Assembly: GCA_963796705.1 (NCBI GenBank)
Contig: CAWCMK010000003.1
Coordinates: 310,001 to 374,000 of the forward strand
Direction of reading: 5' to 3'
DNA: 64,000 nt
From: VRUE01 sp963796705
GTDB lineage: Bacteria > Actinomycetota > Thermoleophilia > Solirubrobacterales > 70-9
Under the pieces are notes generated by a model. The model did not search any database, was not told the DNA's origin, and saw only the letters and a program-made list of their open reading frames with translations. A program made the position numbers and the translations under genes. How positions within the stretch are numbered: position 1 is the stretch's first letter; the number at the start of each line of letters is the position of its first letter. Shown in pieces: positions 8,500 through 16,756 of this stretch.

Positions 8500-9406
8500 G
8501 CGCCCGGTCGCGCAGCCCTTCGCCGCGGGCTGGGAAGAGAGCCTGGCGGGCGTGCGCCCGGTAGACCTGCGCCGGGTGGCCGGGGAGGACGGTTGCGGCC
8601 AGCGCCCGCGCGGCGTAGGACCAGGCGGTCAGCAGGCGCACCGCCAACGCCGCCGCGGCCGAGTGGTGCTTGCGCATGTAGAGGTCGCGGTTGCGGTGGA
8701 ATTCGACGATCCGCGGCAGGCCCGAGGAGAGGTCGGTCGAGAGCTGGTCGCGATGGATCGCCCTGGCGGCTGGGATGAACAGGGTCCGCCAGCCCGCCTC
8801 GGCGAGTCGCTTGCAGAAGTCGCACTCGTCGTAGTAGACGAAGAAGTCCCGGTCCATGTAGCCGATCTGCTCGGCGGCTTCGCGGCGGACCAGCAGGGCG
8901 CTTGACTGCGCCCAATCGACCGGACGGGTCGTCTCGCCCCTGCTCTGTACGGCGGCGATTCGGTGCAGGAACACGGCGCCCGCCAGGGCCGTCAGTACGC
9001 CCGGGAAGCGCCAGGCGCAGGGGGTCGGGCGGCCCTCTGCGTCGAGCAACTGGGGGGTTGCCGCGGCGGCCTCAGGTTCGGCCTCCAGGGCTTTGAGCAG
9101 GGCCGCCGGCGCTCCGGGCAGCAACTCGGAGTCCTCGTTGAGAAGCAGGCAGAAGCGCCCGCTGGACTCGCGCATCAGGGTCGAGTCATTCTCTGCCTTG
9201 CCGGCACGGCGCTCGAGCTCGATCAGATGGATCTCGCCCCCGCGGGAGCGCACCGCCTCCGCGGAGCCGTCCCGTGACGCGTTGTCGAGGACGAGGATCT
9301 CGTGCTCGACCGCGGCCGGGTGAGCGCGCTCGATCGCCTTCAGGCAGGCGAGCAGCTGCTCGCGACCTTCGGTGTTCACGACGCAGTAAGAAAGCGTGGG
9401 CGCCAT
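8489..9406 (-). CDS. Family 2 glycosyltransferase (WbbL-like rhamnosyltransferase type)
   Basis: A GT-A enzyme of about 305 residues. I start it at ATG 9406 (MAPTLSYCVVNTEGREQLL) because the first 19 residues of the longer frame look like non-coding read-through and overlap the divergent gene's leader. The N-terminal strand (LSYCVVNTEGREQLLACLKAIE), an ILVLDNASRDGSAEAVR motif and FCLLLNEDSELLPGAPAALL (the DxD-equivalent NEDSE) are classical GT2. The later stretch DRDFFVYYDECDFCKRLAEAG matches the WbbL catalytic-base region (ED/DECDF). It is the only leftward gene inside the cluster and diverges from the GT4 gene across 55 bases that include a perfect hairpin. The donor is probably a dTDP- or UDP-sugar; the acceptor is unknown. 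Confidence 0.86.
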   Translation of the reverse strand: MAPTLSYCVVNTEGREQLLACLKAIERAHPAAVEHEILVLDNASRDGSAEAVRSRGGEIHLIELERRAGKAENDSTLMRESSGRFCLLLNEDSELLPGAPAALLKALEAEPEAAAATPQLLDAEGRPTPCAWRFPGVLTALAGAVFLHRIAAVQSRGETTRPVDWAQSSALLVRREAAEQIGYMDRDFFVYYDECDFCKRLAEAGWRTLFIPAARAIHRDQLSTDLSSGLPRIVEFHRNRDLYMRKHHSAAAALAVRLLTAWSYAARALAATVLPGHPAQVYRAHARQALFPARGEGLRDRALSG

Positions 9407-9431
9407 GCCCGCCACGATAATCGGCGGATGT

Positions 9432-9458
9432 CGGGTGTCGGTGGACGCCCGACACCCG
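9432..9458. repeat. Perfect 9-bp inverted repeat between divergent glycosyltransferase genes
   Basis: CGGGTGTCG at 9432-9440 is the exact reverse complement of CGACACCCG at 9450-9458, with a nine-base spacer. It lies in the 55-base gap between the GT2 start (9406) and the GT4 start (9462), ending three bases before the latter. It may be an operator read by a dimeric regulator or an RNA hairpin that sequesters the GT4 start. Which one is not decidable here. Confidence 0.55.
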
Positions 9459-9461
9459 CAC

Positions 9462-10589
9462 ATGTCCTCACCAACAAGCGTTCACCTCGTCGACCCCTCG
9501 GCCTTCACGCCGCCCTATGACCGCGCATTGGCCGCGGCTCTGGCCCGCGCCGGCGCCGACGTGGAGCTGCTGACCAGTCGGTTTCTCTACGGGCAAGTGC
9601 CCCCCGCCGAGGGCTACGCCGTGCGAGAGATCTTCTACCGCCGCAGTGCCGGCCGCGGGCTTGACGCCCCCGCCCGCCGGGCCTTCAAGCTCGCGGAGCA
9701 CCTGCCGGGGATGTGGCGTCTGCGCCGCGCGACCGAGAGCGCCGACGTCGTCCACTACCAGTGGTTGACGGTGCCCTTTCTGGATGCACACCTCCTGCCT
9801 CCGACCCGGCCCCGGGTGATGACCGCCCACTACCTGCTGCCGCCGCGGCCCTCCCGCCGCGCCATCACAGGCGCCAGGCGACTCTTCGGGCGGATGGACG
9901 CCGTGATCGCTCACTCCGAGCGGGGCGCCCGTCGCCTGCGCCAGGAGGTCGGCCTCGAGCCGGGGCGGGTTCGGGTCATACCCCACGGTGCCTTCGATTA
10001 CCTGACGACCCTGCCCGAGGAGCGGCCGTTACCGGCCGAGCTCGAGGGGGCCGAGGGTGCGGTGATCCTGTTCTTCGGCCTCCTGCGCCCCTACAAGGGC
10101 CTTGACATCCTGCTGCGCGCCTTCCGGCAACTCGAGGGCGCCGAGCTGTGGCTCGTCGGCAATGCACGCATGGACCTCGGGCAGCTGCGAGCGCTGGCCG
10201 CGGCGGCGCCGGGCCGGGTGCGCTTCCTCACGCGCTTCGTCGAGGACGCCGAGGTCCCGGCGATCATGCGCCGCGCCGACCTGCTCGTGCTTCCCTATCG
10301 CGATGCGGAGCACTCGGGAGTTCTCTATACCGGCCTGGCCTTCGGCAAGGCGATGGTCCTGACCGCCGTCGGCGGCTTCCCCGAGGTCGCCGAGGAGGGC
10401 GGCGCCCGCCTGGTGCAGCCAGAGGACGCCGGGGGCCTTGCCGCTGCACTCGGCGAACTCTTGAACGATGAACGAGCCCGCGCAGAGCTCGCCGCCGCAG
10501 CTGCGCGACTGGCGGCGGGCCGCTACTCCTGGGACGCGGTCGCCGCCCAGACCCTCGCCCTTTACCGGGAGTTGCTGGAGATTTCGTGA
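9462..10589 (+). CDS. Family 4 glycosyltransferase (GT-B)
   Basis: A retaining GT4 enzyme of 375 residues. The start is taken as ATG 9462 (MSSPTSVHLVDPSAFTPPYD); an upstream frame from 9396 only adds residues that overlap the divergent gene's leader. The N-terminal Rossmann half has DVVHYQWLTVPFLD and MTAHYLLPPRPS. The C-terminal half opens with VILFFGLLRPYKGLDILLRAF, the usual GT4 nucleotide-sugar pocket, and includes the LVLPYRDAEHSGVLYTGLAFGKAMVLT stretch, which carries the E-x7-E-type region (E of AEHSG). It would add a sugar to the lipid-linked glycan on the cytoplasmic face. It overlaps the following GT2 gene by four bases. The specific donor is unknown. Confidence 0.88.
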   Translation: MSSPTSVHLVDPSAFTPPYDRALAAALARAGADVELLTSRFLYGQVPPAEGYAVREIFYRRSAGRGLDAPARRAFKLAEHLPGMWRLRRATESADVVHYQWLTVPFLDAHLLPPTRPRVMTAHYLLPPRPSRRAITGARRLFGRMDAVIAHSERGARRLRQEVGLEPGRVRVIPHGAFDYLTTLPEERPLPAELEGAEGAVILFFGLLRPYKGLDILLRAFRQLEGAELWLVGNARMDLGQLRALAAAAPGRVRFLTRFVEDAEVPAIMRRADLLVLPYRDAEHSGVLYTGLAFGKAMVLTAVGGFPEVAEEGGARLVQPEDAGGLAAALGELLNDERARAELAAAAARLAAGRYSWDAVAAQTLALYRELLEIS

Positions 10590-11779
10590 TCGCGGTCGAA
10601 ATCGTCTTCTGGCTCTGCGCCGCCCTGATCGTCTACACGCACGTCGGGTATCCGCTAGCCCTCTGGGCCCTTTCGCGCCTGCGGCGCCGTGGCCACGGGC
10701 TGGCCGAGGGAGCACCTGAGCTCTCCGAAGCGGAACCGAAATCGCCACCATCCATGGGCAGAGCACAGCACCTGCGGGAAATTTCGCCAGCCGTGTCTCT
10801 GATCGTCGCCGCCTACGACGAGGAGGCGGTGATCGCCGCCAAGGTCGGCAACGCTTTGGCGCTCGAATATCCGCGGGAGAAGCTGCAGCTGATCATCGCC
10901 TCCGACGGCTCTGAGGACGAGACCGTCGCCCGTGCGGAGGCCGCGGGTGCCGACCTGGTGCTCGACCTTCCACGGGGCGGCAAGCTCGCAACTCAGAACG
11001 CCGCCGTCGAGCGCGCCTCGGGCGCACTGCTGGCCTTCTCCGACGCCAACTGCGCCTGGGCGCCGGATGCGCTGCGGCGCCTGGTGGAACCGTTCGCCGA
11101 TCCCGCCGTCGGCTATGTCTGCGGACAGGTCCGCTTCGTGAACGCCGGCGGCGACAACCTCGAGGGGGCCTACTGGCGTTACGAGATGGCGGTTCGCGAA
11201 ATGGAGTCCTCGCTGGGTGGAATCACCGCGGGCAACGGTGCGATCTACGCCGTTCGCCGCGAGGCATACGCTCCTCTCCGCTCCTCTGGAAGCCACGACC
11301 TCTCCTTCCCGTCAGCGTTCGCCAAGCGCGGTCTGCGCTCGCTGTATGTCCCGGGTGCCCGCGCGGAGGAGAAGATGGTGCCGACGCTCGAGGGCGAGTT
11401 CGCCCGCAAACGCCGGATGATGGTCGGCCTCTGGGACATCGTGGTCGGCGAAGACATGCTGCGGCTGCGCGATTATTCGCCGCTGTATGCGTTCGAGCTC
11501 TTCTCGCACCGGCTGCTGCGCTACCTGACACCATTTCTGCACCTCGCCGCCCTGCTCGCGAACCTCGCTCTGCTTGGGCGTGGCTGGGTCTACACGGCCA
11601 CCCTCGCCGCCCAACTGGGTCTGCTCGCCGCCGCTGTGCTCGGTGGCCGCGTGCCGTTGGCGCCGCTGCGCGCTGCGCGCTACTACCTGATGATCACCGC
11701 CTCGATCGCCGTGGGCCTCTGGGATCGGGCGCGTCGAGGCTCGCCCGGGGCCTGGGAGAAGGCCGAGGGGACCCGATGA
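10586..11779 (+). CDS. Membrane-bound family 2 glycosyltransferase (processive type)
   Basis: A 397-residue GT2 starting at GTG 10586, coupled to the GT4 gene by a GTGA overlap. An N-terminal helix (VFWLCAALIVYTHVGYPLALWAL) is followed by the GT-A domain: VSLIVAAYDEEAVIAAKV, IIASDGSEDETVARA and LAFSDANCAWAPDALR (the DAN triad corresponds to DxD). A later SSGSHDLSFPSAFAKRG stretch and a KRRMMVGLWDIV stretch resemble the ED and QxxRW-like regions of hyaluronan-type and N-acetylglucosaminyl transferases. Three C-terminal helices follow. It probably adds or polymerises sugars at the membrane, possibly with export. The substrate is not readable from sequence. Confidence 0.85.
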   Translation: MIAVEIVFWLCAALIVYTHVGYPLALWALSRLRRRGHGLAEGAPELSEAEPKSPPSMGRAQHLREISPAVSLIVAAYDEEAVIAAKVGNALALEYPREKLQLIIASDGSEDETVARAEAAGADLVLDLPRGGKLATQNAAVERASGALLAFSDANCAWAPDALRRLVEPFADPAVGYVCGQVRFVNAGGDNLEGAYWRYEMAVREMESSLGGITAGNGAIYAVRREAYAPLRSSGSHDLSFPSAFAKRGLRSLYVPGARAEEKMVPTLEGEFARKRRMMVGLWDIVVGEDMLRLRDYSPLYAFELFSHRLLRYLTPFLHLAALLANLALLGRGWVYTATLAAQLGLLAAAVLGGRVPLAPLRAARYYLMITASIAVGLWDRARRGSPGAWEKAEGTR

Positions 11780-11794
11780 GGGAAGCGAGGGCCG

Positions 11795-12358
11795 TTGCCG
11801 CGCACGCTTGACATCGGGATCGCCCTGCTGGCGTTGTTCGTTCTGTCGCCGTTGCTGGCGATCGCGGCGATTGCGATCCGCTTGGGCAGCCGGGGACCGG
11901 TGATCTACCGACAGCGCCGCGTGGGCCTAGGGGGCGAGGAGTTCGAGATGCTGAAGTTGCGGACGATGGTTCAGGGCTCCGACCCGGTCGGCGTCGGCAC
12001 CGTGGTTGCTCGGGATGACCCCAGGGTGACCCGTGCCGGCCGGTTGCTGCGCCGCACCTCGCTGGATGAGATACCAAACCTCCTCAACGTCCTGCGCGGC
12101 GAGATGGCGATCGTCGGCCCGCGCCCGACGATCCCAGCGCAGGTGGCCTCCTACAGCCCGCGCCAGCGACGCCGCCACGAGGTCCGGCCCGGGATCACCG
12201 GCTGGGCGCAGATCAGGGGTCGGGCCGGAATTCCCTGGGGGGAGCGGATCGAGCTCGACGTCTGGTACGTCGACCATCGCTCCTTCGGCCTTGATCTACG
12301 GATCCTCGCCCGGACCACCTGGCTGCTTCTCAGCGGTCACGGGCTCGCTCCAGAGTGA
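11795..12358 (+). CDS. Monotopic phosphoglycosyl transferase (bacterial sugar transferase)
   Basis: Transfers a sugar-1-phosphate from a UDP-sugar to undecaprenyl phosphate, the priming step of glycan assembly. The 187-residue protein is the minimal catalytic form: it begins with the re-entrant hydrophobic helix (LDIGIALLALFVLSPLLAIAA), then RQRRVGLGGEEFEMLKLRTM, RRTSLDEIPNLLNVLRGEM and IVGPRPT, which are the hallmarks of the family, including the catalytic Asp-Glu pair (DE of SLDE). It lacks the large N-terminal membrane domain of WbaP. The start must be TTG 11795, because in-frame TGA lies at 11777 with no other start codon between. It follows the membrane GT2 gene by 15 bases. Confidence 0.9.
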   Translation: MPRTLDIGIALLALFVLSPLLAIAAIAIRLGSRGPVIYRQRRVGLGGEEFEMLKLRTMVQGSDPVGVGTVVARDDPRVTRAGRLLRRTSLDEIPNLLNVLRGEMAIVGPRPTIPAQVASYSPRQRRRHEVRPGITGWAQIRGRAGIPWGERIELDVWYVDHRSFGLDLRILARTTWLLLSGHGLAPE

Positions 12359-12393
12359 ACGTTGATCCCGAATAGGGTTTGCACCCGAGACCG

Positions 12394-13179
12394 ATGGCGA
12401 GGATCGAGATCACCTATGTTGGCGGCCCGACCGCGCTGCTCGAGGTCGCCGGCCTGCGGCTGCTGAGCGATCCCACCTTCGACCCGGCCGGGCGCCGCTA
12501 CCACTTTGGCTGGGGGGCGATGTCGCGCAAGCTGATGGGGCCCGCGATGTCCCCCCAGGAACTGGGCCGGGTCGACGCAGTTCTGCTCAGCCACGATCAA
12601 CACGAGGACAATCTCGACTCCGCGGGGCGTGCCCTGTTGCCCAGCATGGGAAGGGTGATCACGACTCCCTCGGCTGCCGCACGCCTAGGCGTCGAGGCGC
12701 TGGGACTGGCGAGCTGGGAATCAACCACCCTGGCACTTCCGGACGGGGGGGAGCTGAAGGTTTCGGCGACACCGTGCCGTCACGGGCCGCCGCTGAGCGA
12801 TCGGATCGTCGGCGAGGTGACCGGCTTCCTTTTGGAGTGGCGGGGTCAGAGCCACGGCTCCCTCTGGTTCAGCGGCGACACCGTCTACTTCGGCGGTGTC
12901 GCCGAGGTCGGCAAACGCTTTGAGGTCGGCACCGCGGTTCTCAACCTCGGCAGCGTCCGCTTCCCGTTCAGCGGGCCGGCGCGTTACACGATGAACGCCG
13001 CCGAGGCGATCAGGGTGGCCCGGGAGTTCGGCCTCCAAACGCTGGTGCCGCTTCACTTCGAGGGCTGGAAGCACTTCCGCCAGGGTCGCGCCGAGCTCGA
13101 AGAGGCCTTTGTCGGCGCCGGGATCGAGGATCGTGTCCGCTGGCTTGAGCCGGCACGCCCGGTGAGTGTCGATGTCTGA
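12394..13179 (+). CDS. MBL-fold metallo-hydrolase with variant metal motif
   Basis: A 261-residue metallo-beta-lactamase-fold protein, UlaG-like in layout (residues count from ATG 12394; an in-frame TTG lies at 12379). It begins MARIEITYVGGPTALLEVAG and has a DPTFDPAGRRYHFG segment. The metal-binding loop reads LLSHDQHEDNLD, whereas the usual motif is HxHxDH; the second His is Gln with one extra residue and the last His is Asn. Later residues include SLWFSGDTVYFGG (the SGDT Asp) and LVPLHFEGWKHF (the terminal His). Enough ligands remain for a metal site but probably altered. It overlaps the next gene by eight bases. Its substrate is unknown; membership in the polysaccharide operon is only positional. 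Confidence 0.8.
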   Translation: MARIEITYVGGPTALLEVAGLRLLSDPTFDPAGRRYHFGWGAMSRKLMGPAMSPQELGRVDAVLLSHDQHEDNLDSAGRALLPSMGRVITTPSAAARLGVEALGLASWESTTLALPDGGELKVSATPCRHGPPLSDRIVGEVTGFLLEWRGQSHGSLWFSGDTVYFGGVAEVGKRFEVGTAVLNLGSVRFPFSGPARYTMNAAEAIRVAREFGLQTLVPLHFEGWKHFRQGRAELEEAFVGAGIEDRVRWLEPARPVSVDV

Positions 13180-13765
13180 GACGCTCGCCTCGGGCCCGGT
13201 CAGCCTGCGTCGCTTCAAGCGCACCGATGCCGCCGCGGTGCACCGCTGGTTCAACAACCCGGAGGCGACTAGGACGCTGATGGAGCAGCGCGCCGGTTTC
13301 TCCCTGGAGGAAGCCGAGGCCTGGGTTGAGCGAGCGATGGATGACTCCGGGGAGGACCGCAAGTACGCGATCCTCGTCGAGGGCCGCGCGGAACCGGTCG
13401 GCTTCACGGCGCTCTATGGCCTCTTCCGCCAGACGGCTCCTGAGCTCGGGGCGCTGATCGGCGACGAGGTCCGCGGCCGCGGCGTCGGCCGCCGTGCCGA
13501 GGCCCTGACCATCGCGCTGGCCTTCGAGGAGTTCGGCGCCCACCGCGTCTACGGCCGGATCCCGGCGCGCAACGAGATCGCGAAGAAGACGGTGACGAGC
13601 CTCGGGTGGCGCCACGAGGGGACGCTTCGCGCCCACCTGGCGCGAAGCGGCGCGCCGCCCGATGACTGCGAGGTCTGGGGGGTCCTTCCCGACGAGTTCC
13701 GTACGGCCGCGGCGGACATCCTCGGCGCCGGAGCGAGACGATCGTCCACATCCGAATCCTCGTGA
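13172..13765 (+). CDS. GNAT-family N-acetyltransferase (RimJ/RimL type)
   Basis: A roughly 197-residue acetyl-CoA-dependent acyltransferase. ATG 13172 is preferred over the GTG two codons upstream. Visible features are LRRFKRTDAAAVHRWFNNPEATRTL at the N-terminus, GFTALYGLFRQTAPELGALIGDE for strands 2-4, and the acetyl-CoA-binding loop EVRGRGVGRRAEALTIALAFEE (RGxGxxA/G pattern) near residue 105. ARNEIAKKTVTSLGWRHEG is the usual RimJ/L C-terminal motif. It overlaps the MBL gene at its start and the next acyltransferase at its end, so the three are one unit. Acceptor could be a sugar amine or protein N-terminus; the context favours nucleotide-sugar acetylation but does not prove it. Confidence 0.85.
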   Translation: MSETLASGPVSLRRFKRTDAAAVHRWFNNPEATRTLMEQRAGFSLEEAEAWVERAMDDSGEDRKYAILVEGRAEPVGFTALYGLFRQTAPELGALIGDEVRGRGVGRRAEALTIALAFEEFGAHRVYGRIPARNEIAKKTVTSLGWRHEGTLRAHLARSGAPPDDCEVWGVLPDEFRTAAADILGAGARRSSTSESS

Positions 13766-14748
13766 GCGCCGCGACGGGCGAGATTCACGCTGAGCTGCTT
13801 TCCGACGGGGGTGAGGCCGCCAGCTCTGAGATCGACTTCTTTCGCTCGCGCGCGTTCATCGAGGCCGAGGGCGTTACCCACACCCTACGGATTGAGGTCC
13901 CCGGTGCCGAACTGCTGGCACCGCTCCTGGTGCGCGCAGTGGAGGAGGGCGGCGAGGAGCTCGACGCCGTTTCGCCCTACGGCTACCCCGGTCTCACCGA
14001 GCGCAGCTCCACCCGGACGCGGACAGGACCGGCGCTCGATCCCGCCCAGCTAGACCTCTCCAGCACGGGACTGGTCAGCGCCTTCGTTCGCCACACGCTC
14101 GCCGACCCACCACCGCTGGCCGATGCTCGCCGCCGCGCCGCAGTCCAGGTTGCCGACCCACGACTGCCCCGCAGACAGCGCGCCAGCGATCGCAACCAGA
14201 TCAATCGGAACCGCCGCAACGGCTACCGCGTAAGGCTCGTGCCCGGCCCGCAGACGAGCGCCGCCGACCGCGCCGGCTTCCTCGCCGCCTACGAGCAGAC
14301 GATGCGCCGCGCCGGTGCGAGCGAGCGCTACTTCTTCGGCGCCGCCTACTTCGACCGGATCCTGGAATTCGACCGCGTCTGGCTGGCCGTCGCTGAGGCC
14401 GCCGACGGCCCGATCGCCGCCGCCTCGATCGCCGCGGTGAGCGATGGCTACCTGCACTACTACCTGAGCGGCACCCGCGACAGCCACCTGCGGGACTCGC
14501 CGATGAAGAACGTCGTCGCGGACCTGGTCGAGCTCGCGGTCGAGCTCGACCTGCCCCTCAACCTGGGGGGCGGCCTCTCGAGCGGCGATGCGCTTGAGGA
14601 ATTCAAGCGGGGCTTCGCCAACCGCGAGCAGCCCTGGCGGGCGTCGGAGCTGGTCTGCGACAGGGAGGCCTACGCGCGGCTCTGTGTTCGGGCGGGCGTC
14701 GACCCCGCCCCCGACGGCTTTTTCCCCGCTTACAGGCGCCCGCGCTAG
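13762..14748 (+). CDS. FemAB/BioF2-like acyltransferase domain protein
   Basis: A 328-residue protein from GTG 13762, coupled to the GNAT gene by a GTGA overlap. It has two GNAT-like halves. The second half has NQINRNRRNGYRVRLV, FLAAYEQTMRRAGASERYFF, a AAASIAAVSDGYLHYYLSGT strand pair and NLGGGLSSGDALEEFKRGF, the pattern of FemAB-related proteins and the GNAT_acetyltransf_6 group used in envelope-sugar or peptidoglycan modification. It is the last rightward gene of the cluster and overlaps the convergent DUF3105 gene by four bases. A likely role is amino-acyl or acyl transfer to an envelope glycan. The family placement is moderately firm, the substrate unknown. Confidence 0.72.
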   Translation: MSAATGEIHAELLSDGGEAASSEIDFFRSRAFIEAEGVTHTLRIEVPGAELLAPLLVRAVEEGGEELDAVSPYGYPGLTERSSTRTRTGPALDPAQLDLSSTGLVSAFVRHTLADPPPLADARRRAAVQVADPRLPRRQRASDRNQINRNRRNGYRVRLVPGPQTSAADRAGFLAAYEQTMRRAGASERYFFGAAYFDRILEFDRVWLAVAEAADGPIAAASIAAVSDGYLHYYLSGTRDSHLRDSPMKNVVADLVELAVELDLPLNLGGGLSSGDALEEFKRGFANREQPWRASELVCDREAYARLCVRAGVDPAPDGFFPAYRRPR

Positions 14749-15527
14749 CTGGACGGGTTGCGCGGAGTCGGTCCCGTGAAGGGGAAGGCTTCCACCGGCT
14801 CGCGACCGTCCACGCCCCAGGTCTTCTTGCCGAAGTCGCGGATCGCGTCGAGGGTGATCGCGCCCTTGTACTGCCTGCATCCGAGCATCTGCCTCCAGGC
14901 TGTCGCCGCCACCTTGTAGGGCATTTCCCCGTTCGGGAAAAGCAGGGCGGCGGCGTAGAGCGTTTCGTAGAGGCCCTTGAGGACAAGCTGGTCGGATTCG
15001 GCCAGTTCGGGGCTGTACTGGATCTCCACCCGCCCGTGCTCGAGCGAGTGAACAAAGTCGATTTTTTCCGGCTCTTCGCTGTAGGCGCCGTCCGCCTGCT
15101 GGTAGGGCGGTTCGACGTGGTTGCCGGAGGTGGGAGGGTTGGTCTTGTAGTGAGGTGAAGGGCTGCCCGGGGGGATGTGCGTATGCCCCTCTTCGGGCAG
15201 ATGTAGGTGCACGACGCAGCCGGCCAGCTTCGCCGCCTTCTTCAGGTTGGCGACCTTCACCGGCGGCGGCTTTGGCCCGCTGCGGTCATCAGGCTGGACG
15301 CCGTTGGTCGAGCCGCTCTGGGTGTCGATATGGGAGAGGCCGGTGGGACCGCCGCCGCCGGAGGAGGCGATCACGATCACGATCGCGGCGATCACCGCAA
15401 GGCCGATCGCCCCGGCGACCGCGTAGCCGATCATCAGTCGCGTGCGCTCTGTGCTGGAGTGATCCTGTTCGCGTTCTTCGCGCGCTTCACGCAGCCGCGC
15501 TCGCTCTTCTTCCCTGCGGTTCGCCAT
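14745..15527 (-). CDS. DUF3105 membrane-anchored protein
   Basis: A 260-residue protein with a charged cytoplasmic N-terminus (about 30 residues, Glu/Arg-rich), one membrane helix near 33-55 (IGYAVAGAIGLAVIAAIVIVIA), and an extracytoplasmic DUF3105 domain. Domain signatures include HIPPGSPSPHYKTNPPTSGNHV, FVHSLEHGRVEIQYSPEL and a Tyr/Pro-rich stretch, with His residues that could bind metal. Function of DUF3105 is unknown; it occurs widely in actinobacteria and Deinococcus, often near redox or envelope genes. It is convergent with the acyltransferase gene and 36 bases downstream of metF, possibly sharing its transcript. Confidence 0.85.
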   Translation of the reverse strand: MANRREEERARLREAREEREQDHSSTERTRLMIGYAVAGAIGLAVIAAIVIVIASSGGGGPTGLSHIDTQSGSTNGVQPDDRSGPKPPPVKVANLKKAAKLAGCVVHLHLPEEGHTHIPPGSPSPHYKTNPPTSGNHVEPPYQQADGAYSEEPEKIDFVHSLEHGRVEIQYSPELAESDQLVLKGLYETLYAAALLFPNGEMPYKVAATAWRQMLGCRQYKGAITLDAIRDFGKKTWGVDGREPVEAFPFTGPTPRNPSS

Positions 15528-15563
15528 GCGGACGGGGAAGTGTAGAGGGCCTTCGAGGGTTCG

Positions 15564-16463
15564 TCAGGAGCTGGCCGCCAGAGCCCGCATCCAGGGTCGG
15601 GCGGCCCGCAGGGAGCCGAGCACCGCACGGGTCGCGGGCGCCCGGTTGAGTGCGTAGAAGTGGATCCCGGGGGCGCCCCCCAGAAGCAGCTCGGTGCACT
15701 GCTGGGCGGCGTAGGCGACGCCCAGCTCGAACTCGGCCCGCTCGTCGCCGCCGCAGGCGGCGAACATCGCCTCGAGCCGCGCCGGAATCGAGGCATCGCA
15801 GAGTTCGCAGATCCGCTTAGTCTGCGCGAAGCTGGCGACCGGAATGATCCCGGCGAGAATCGGCACCTCGATCCCCTGCGCCCGCGCCGCGGCGACGAAG
15901 TCGAAGTAGACCTGGTTATCGAAGAAGAGCTGCGTGATCAGGAACGACGCACCGGCCTCGACCTTCGTCTTCAGGTATCTGAGGTCGGTCTCCAGGTCAG
16001 GCGCCTCGGGGTGGACCTCGGGGAAGCAGGCGCCGCCGAGCGCGAAGTCCCAACTCTCTGAGATGAAGGCGGCAAGCTCGGCAGCGCTGCCGAGCCCTCC
16101 CTCGGGCTGGGCGAACTCAGCCTGCCCCCGGGGTGGGTCGCCACGCAGGGCAAAGACATTCTCGATCCCCGCGGCGGCGATTCGATCGAGTGTCGCGGTG
16201 ATGCCCTCGCGGGTCTCCCCGACGCAGCTCAGGTGGGCCATCGTCTCGAAACCGAGCTCGTCACCGAGCGCCTTCGTGATCTCGACCGTTCCGGCCCGGG
16301 TCGAGCCGCCGGCGCCGTAGGTGACCGAGACGAAGTCGGGTTCCAGCCCCCGCAGCGAGCGGGCCGTCGCGAAGAGCTGCTCGGCTGCCTCTTCGCTCTT
16401 GGGTGGGAAGAACTCGACCGAGAACGTGGGCCGCCGGGCGGCGAGTATCTGATCGATGCGCAC
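15564..16463 (-). CDS. metF: 5,10-methylenetetrahydrofolate reductase
   Basis: FAD-dependent enzyme reducing methylene-THF to methyl-THF, the methyl donor for methionine synthesis. About 299 residues from GTG 16463 (VRIDQILAARRPTFSVEFFPP); the longer frame from 16499 adds residues not seen in the family. Typical motifs are visible: FSVEFFPPKSEEA near the N-terminus, DFVSVTYGAGGSTR, ALRGDPPRG (flavin-binding loop) and GASFLITQLFFDNQVYF. FAD-binding and Glu catalytic residues appear in place. No strong ribosome-binding site precedes either start. A 620-base gap upstream carries a candidate small RNA on the opposite strand; no recognised SAM or cobalamin riboswitch was found in it. Confidence 0.93.
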   Translation of the reverse strand: MRIDQILAARRPTFSVEFFPPKSEEAAEQLFATARSLRGLEPDFVSVTYGAGGSTRAGTVEITKALGDELGFETMAHLSCVGETREGITATLDRIAAAGIENVFALRGDPPRGQAEFAQPEGGLGSAAELAAFISESWDFALGGACFPEVHPEAPDLETDLRYLKTKVEAGASFLITQLFFDNQVYFDFVAAARAQGIEVPILAGIIPVASFAQTKRICELCDASIPARLEAMFAACGGDERAEFELGVAYAAQQCTELLLGGAPGIHFYALNRAPATRAVLGSLRAARPWMRALAASS

Positions 16464-16721
16464 GCGATGAGGGTAATCGCCACCGGAACCCGGGAGCACT
16501 CTCGCAGGAGCGCCGGGATTTTCGGTGCGCCCAAGAGGCTCGGCGAGCGACGTCGCGAGGAAGAGCGCCGGAAGCGAATTTGAATTTGATACGCCTCAGA
16601 AGAGGCCGAGCATCCTCGCCCTTCCTTCCCTTCCGAGGCTCTTCAGGCCTCTCACCCGTCGCGGGGCGATGCCGTCGCCGCCCAAATGACGGAATTTGCG
16701 GAATCGTGATCGAGGTCCCCC

Positions 16722-16750
16722 TTGCGTTCGGAGGAAAGCCGGGCTAGGTT
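16722..16750 (+). promoter_or_regulatory. Putative promoter of the candidate small RNA
   Basis: TTGCGT at 16722-16727 and TAGGTT at 16745-16750 are separated by 17 bases, matching -35 and -10 hexamers (the latter fits TANNNT). The predicted start near 16757 coincides with the first base of the stem that closes the candidate RNA. Confidence 0.45.
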
Positions 16751-16756
16751 CGCTTT

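Noticed and set aside
6057..8564. Very long open frame over the ligase-like and flippase genes, on the plus strand
   Set aside because: It lies out of frame with two clear membrane proteins, is Arg/Ala/Gly-rich with no domain, and is a known effect of high GC third positions.
16728..16745. GAGGAAAG followed by CCGGGC, resembling an RNase P RNA core
   Set aside because: One base of the conserved block is missing, and the other conserved RNase P elements are not found nearby. It lies in the spacer of the small-RNA promoter.
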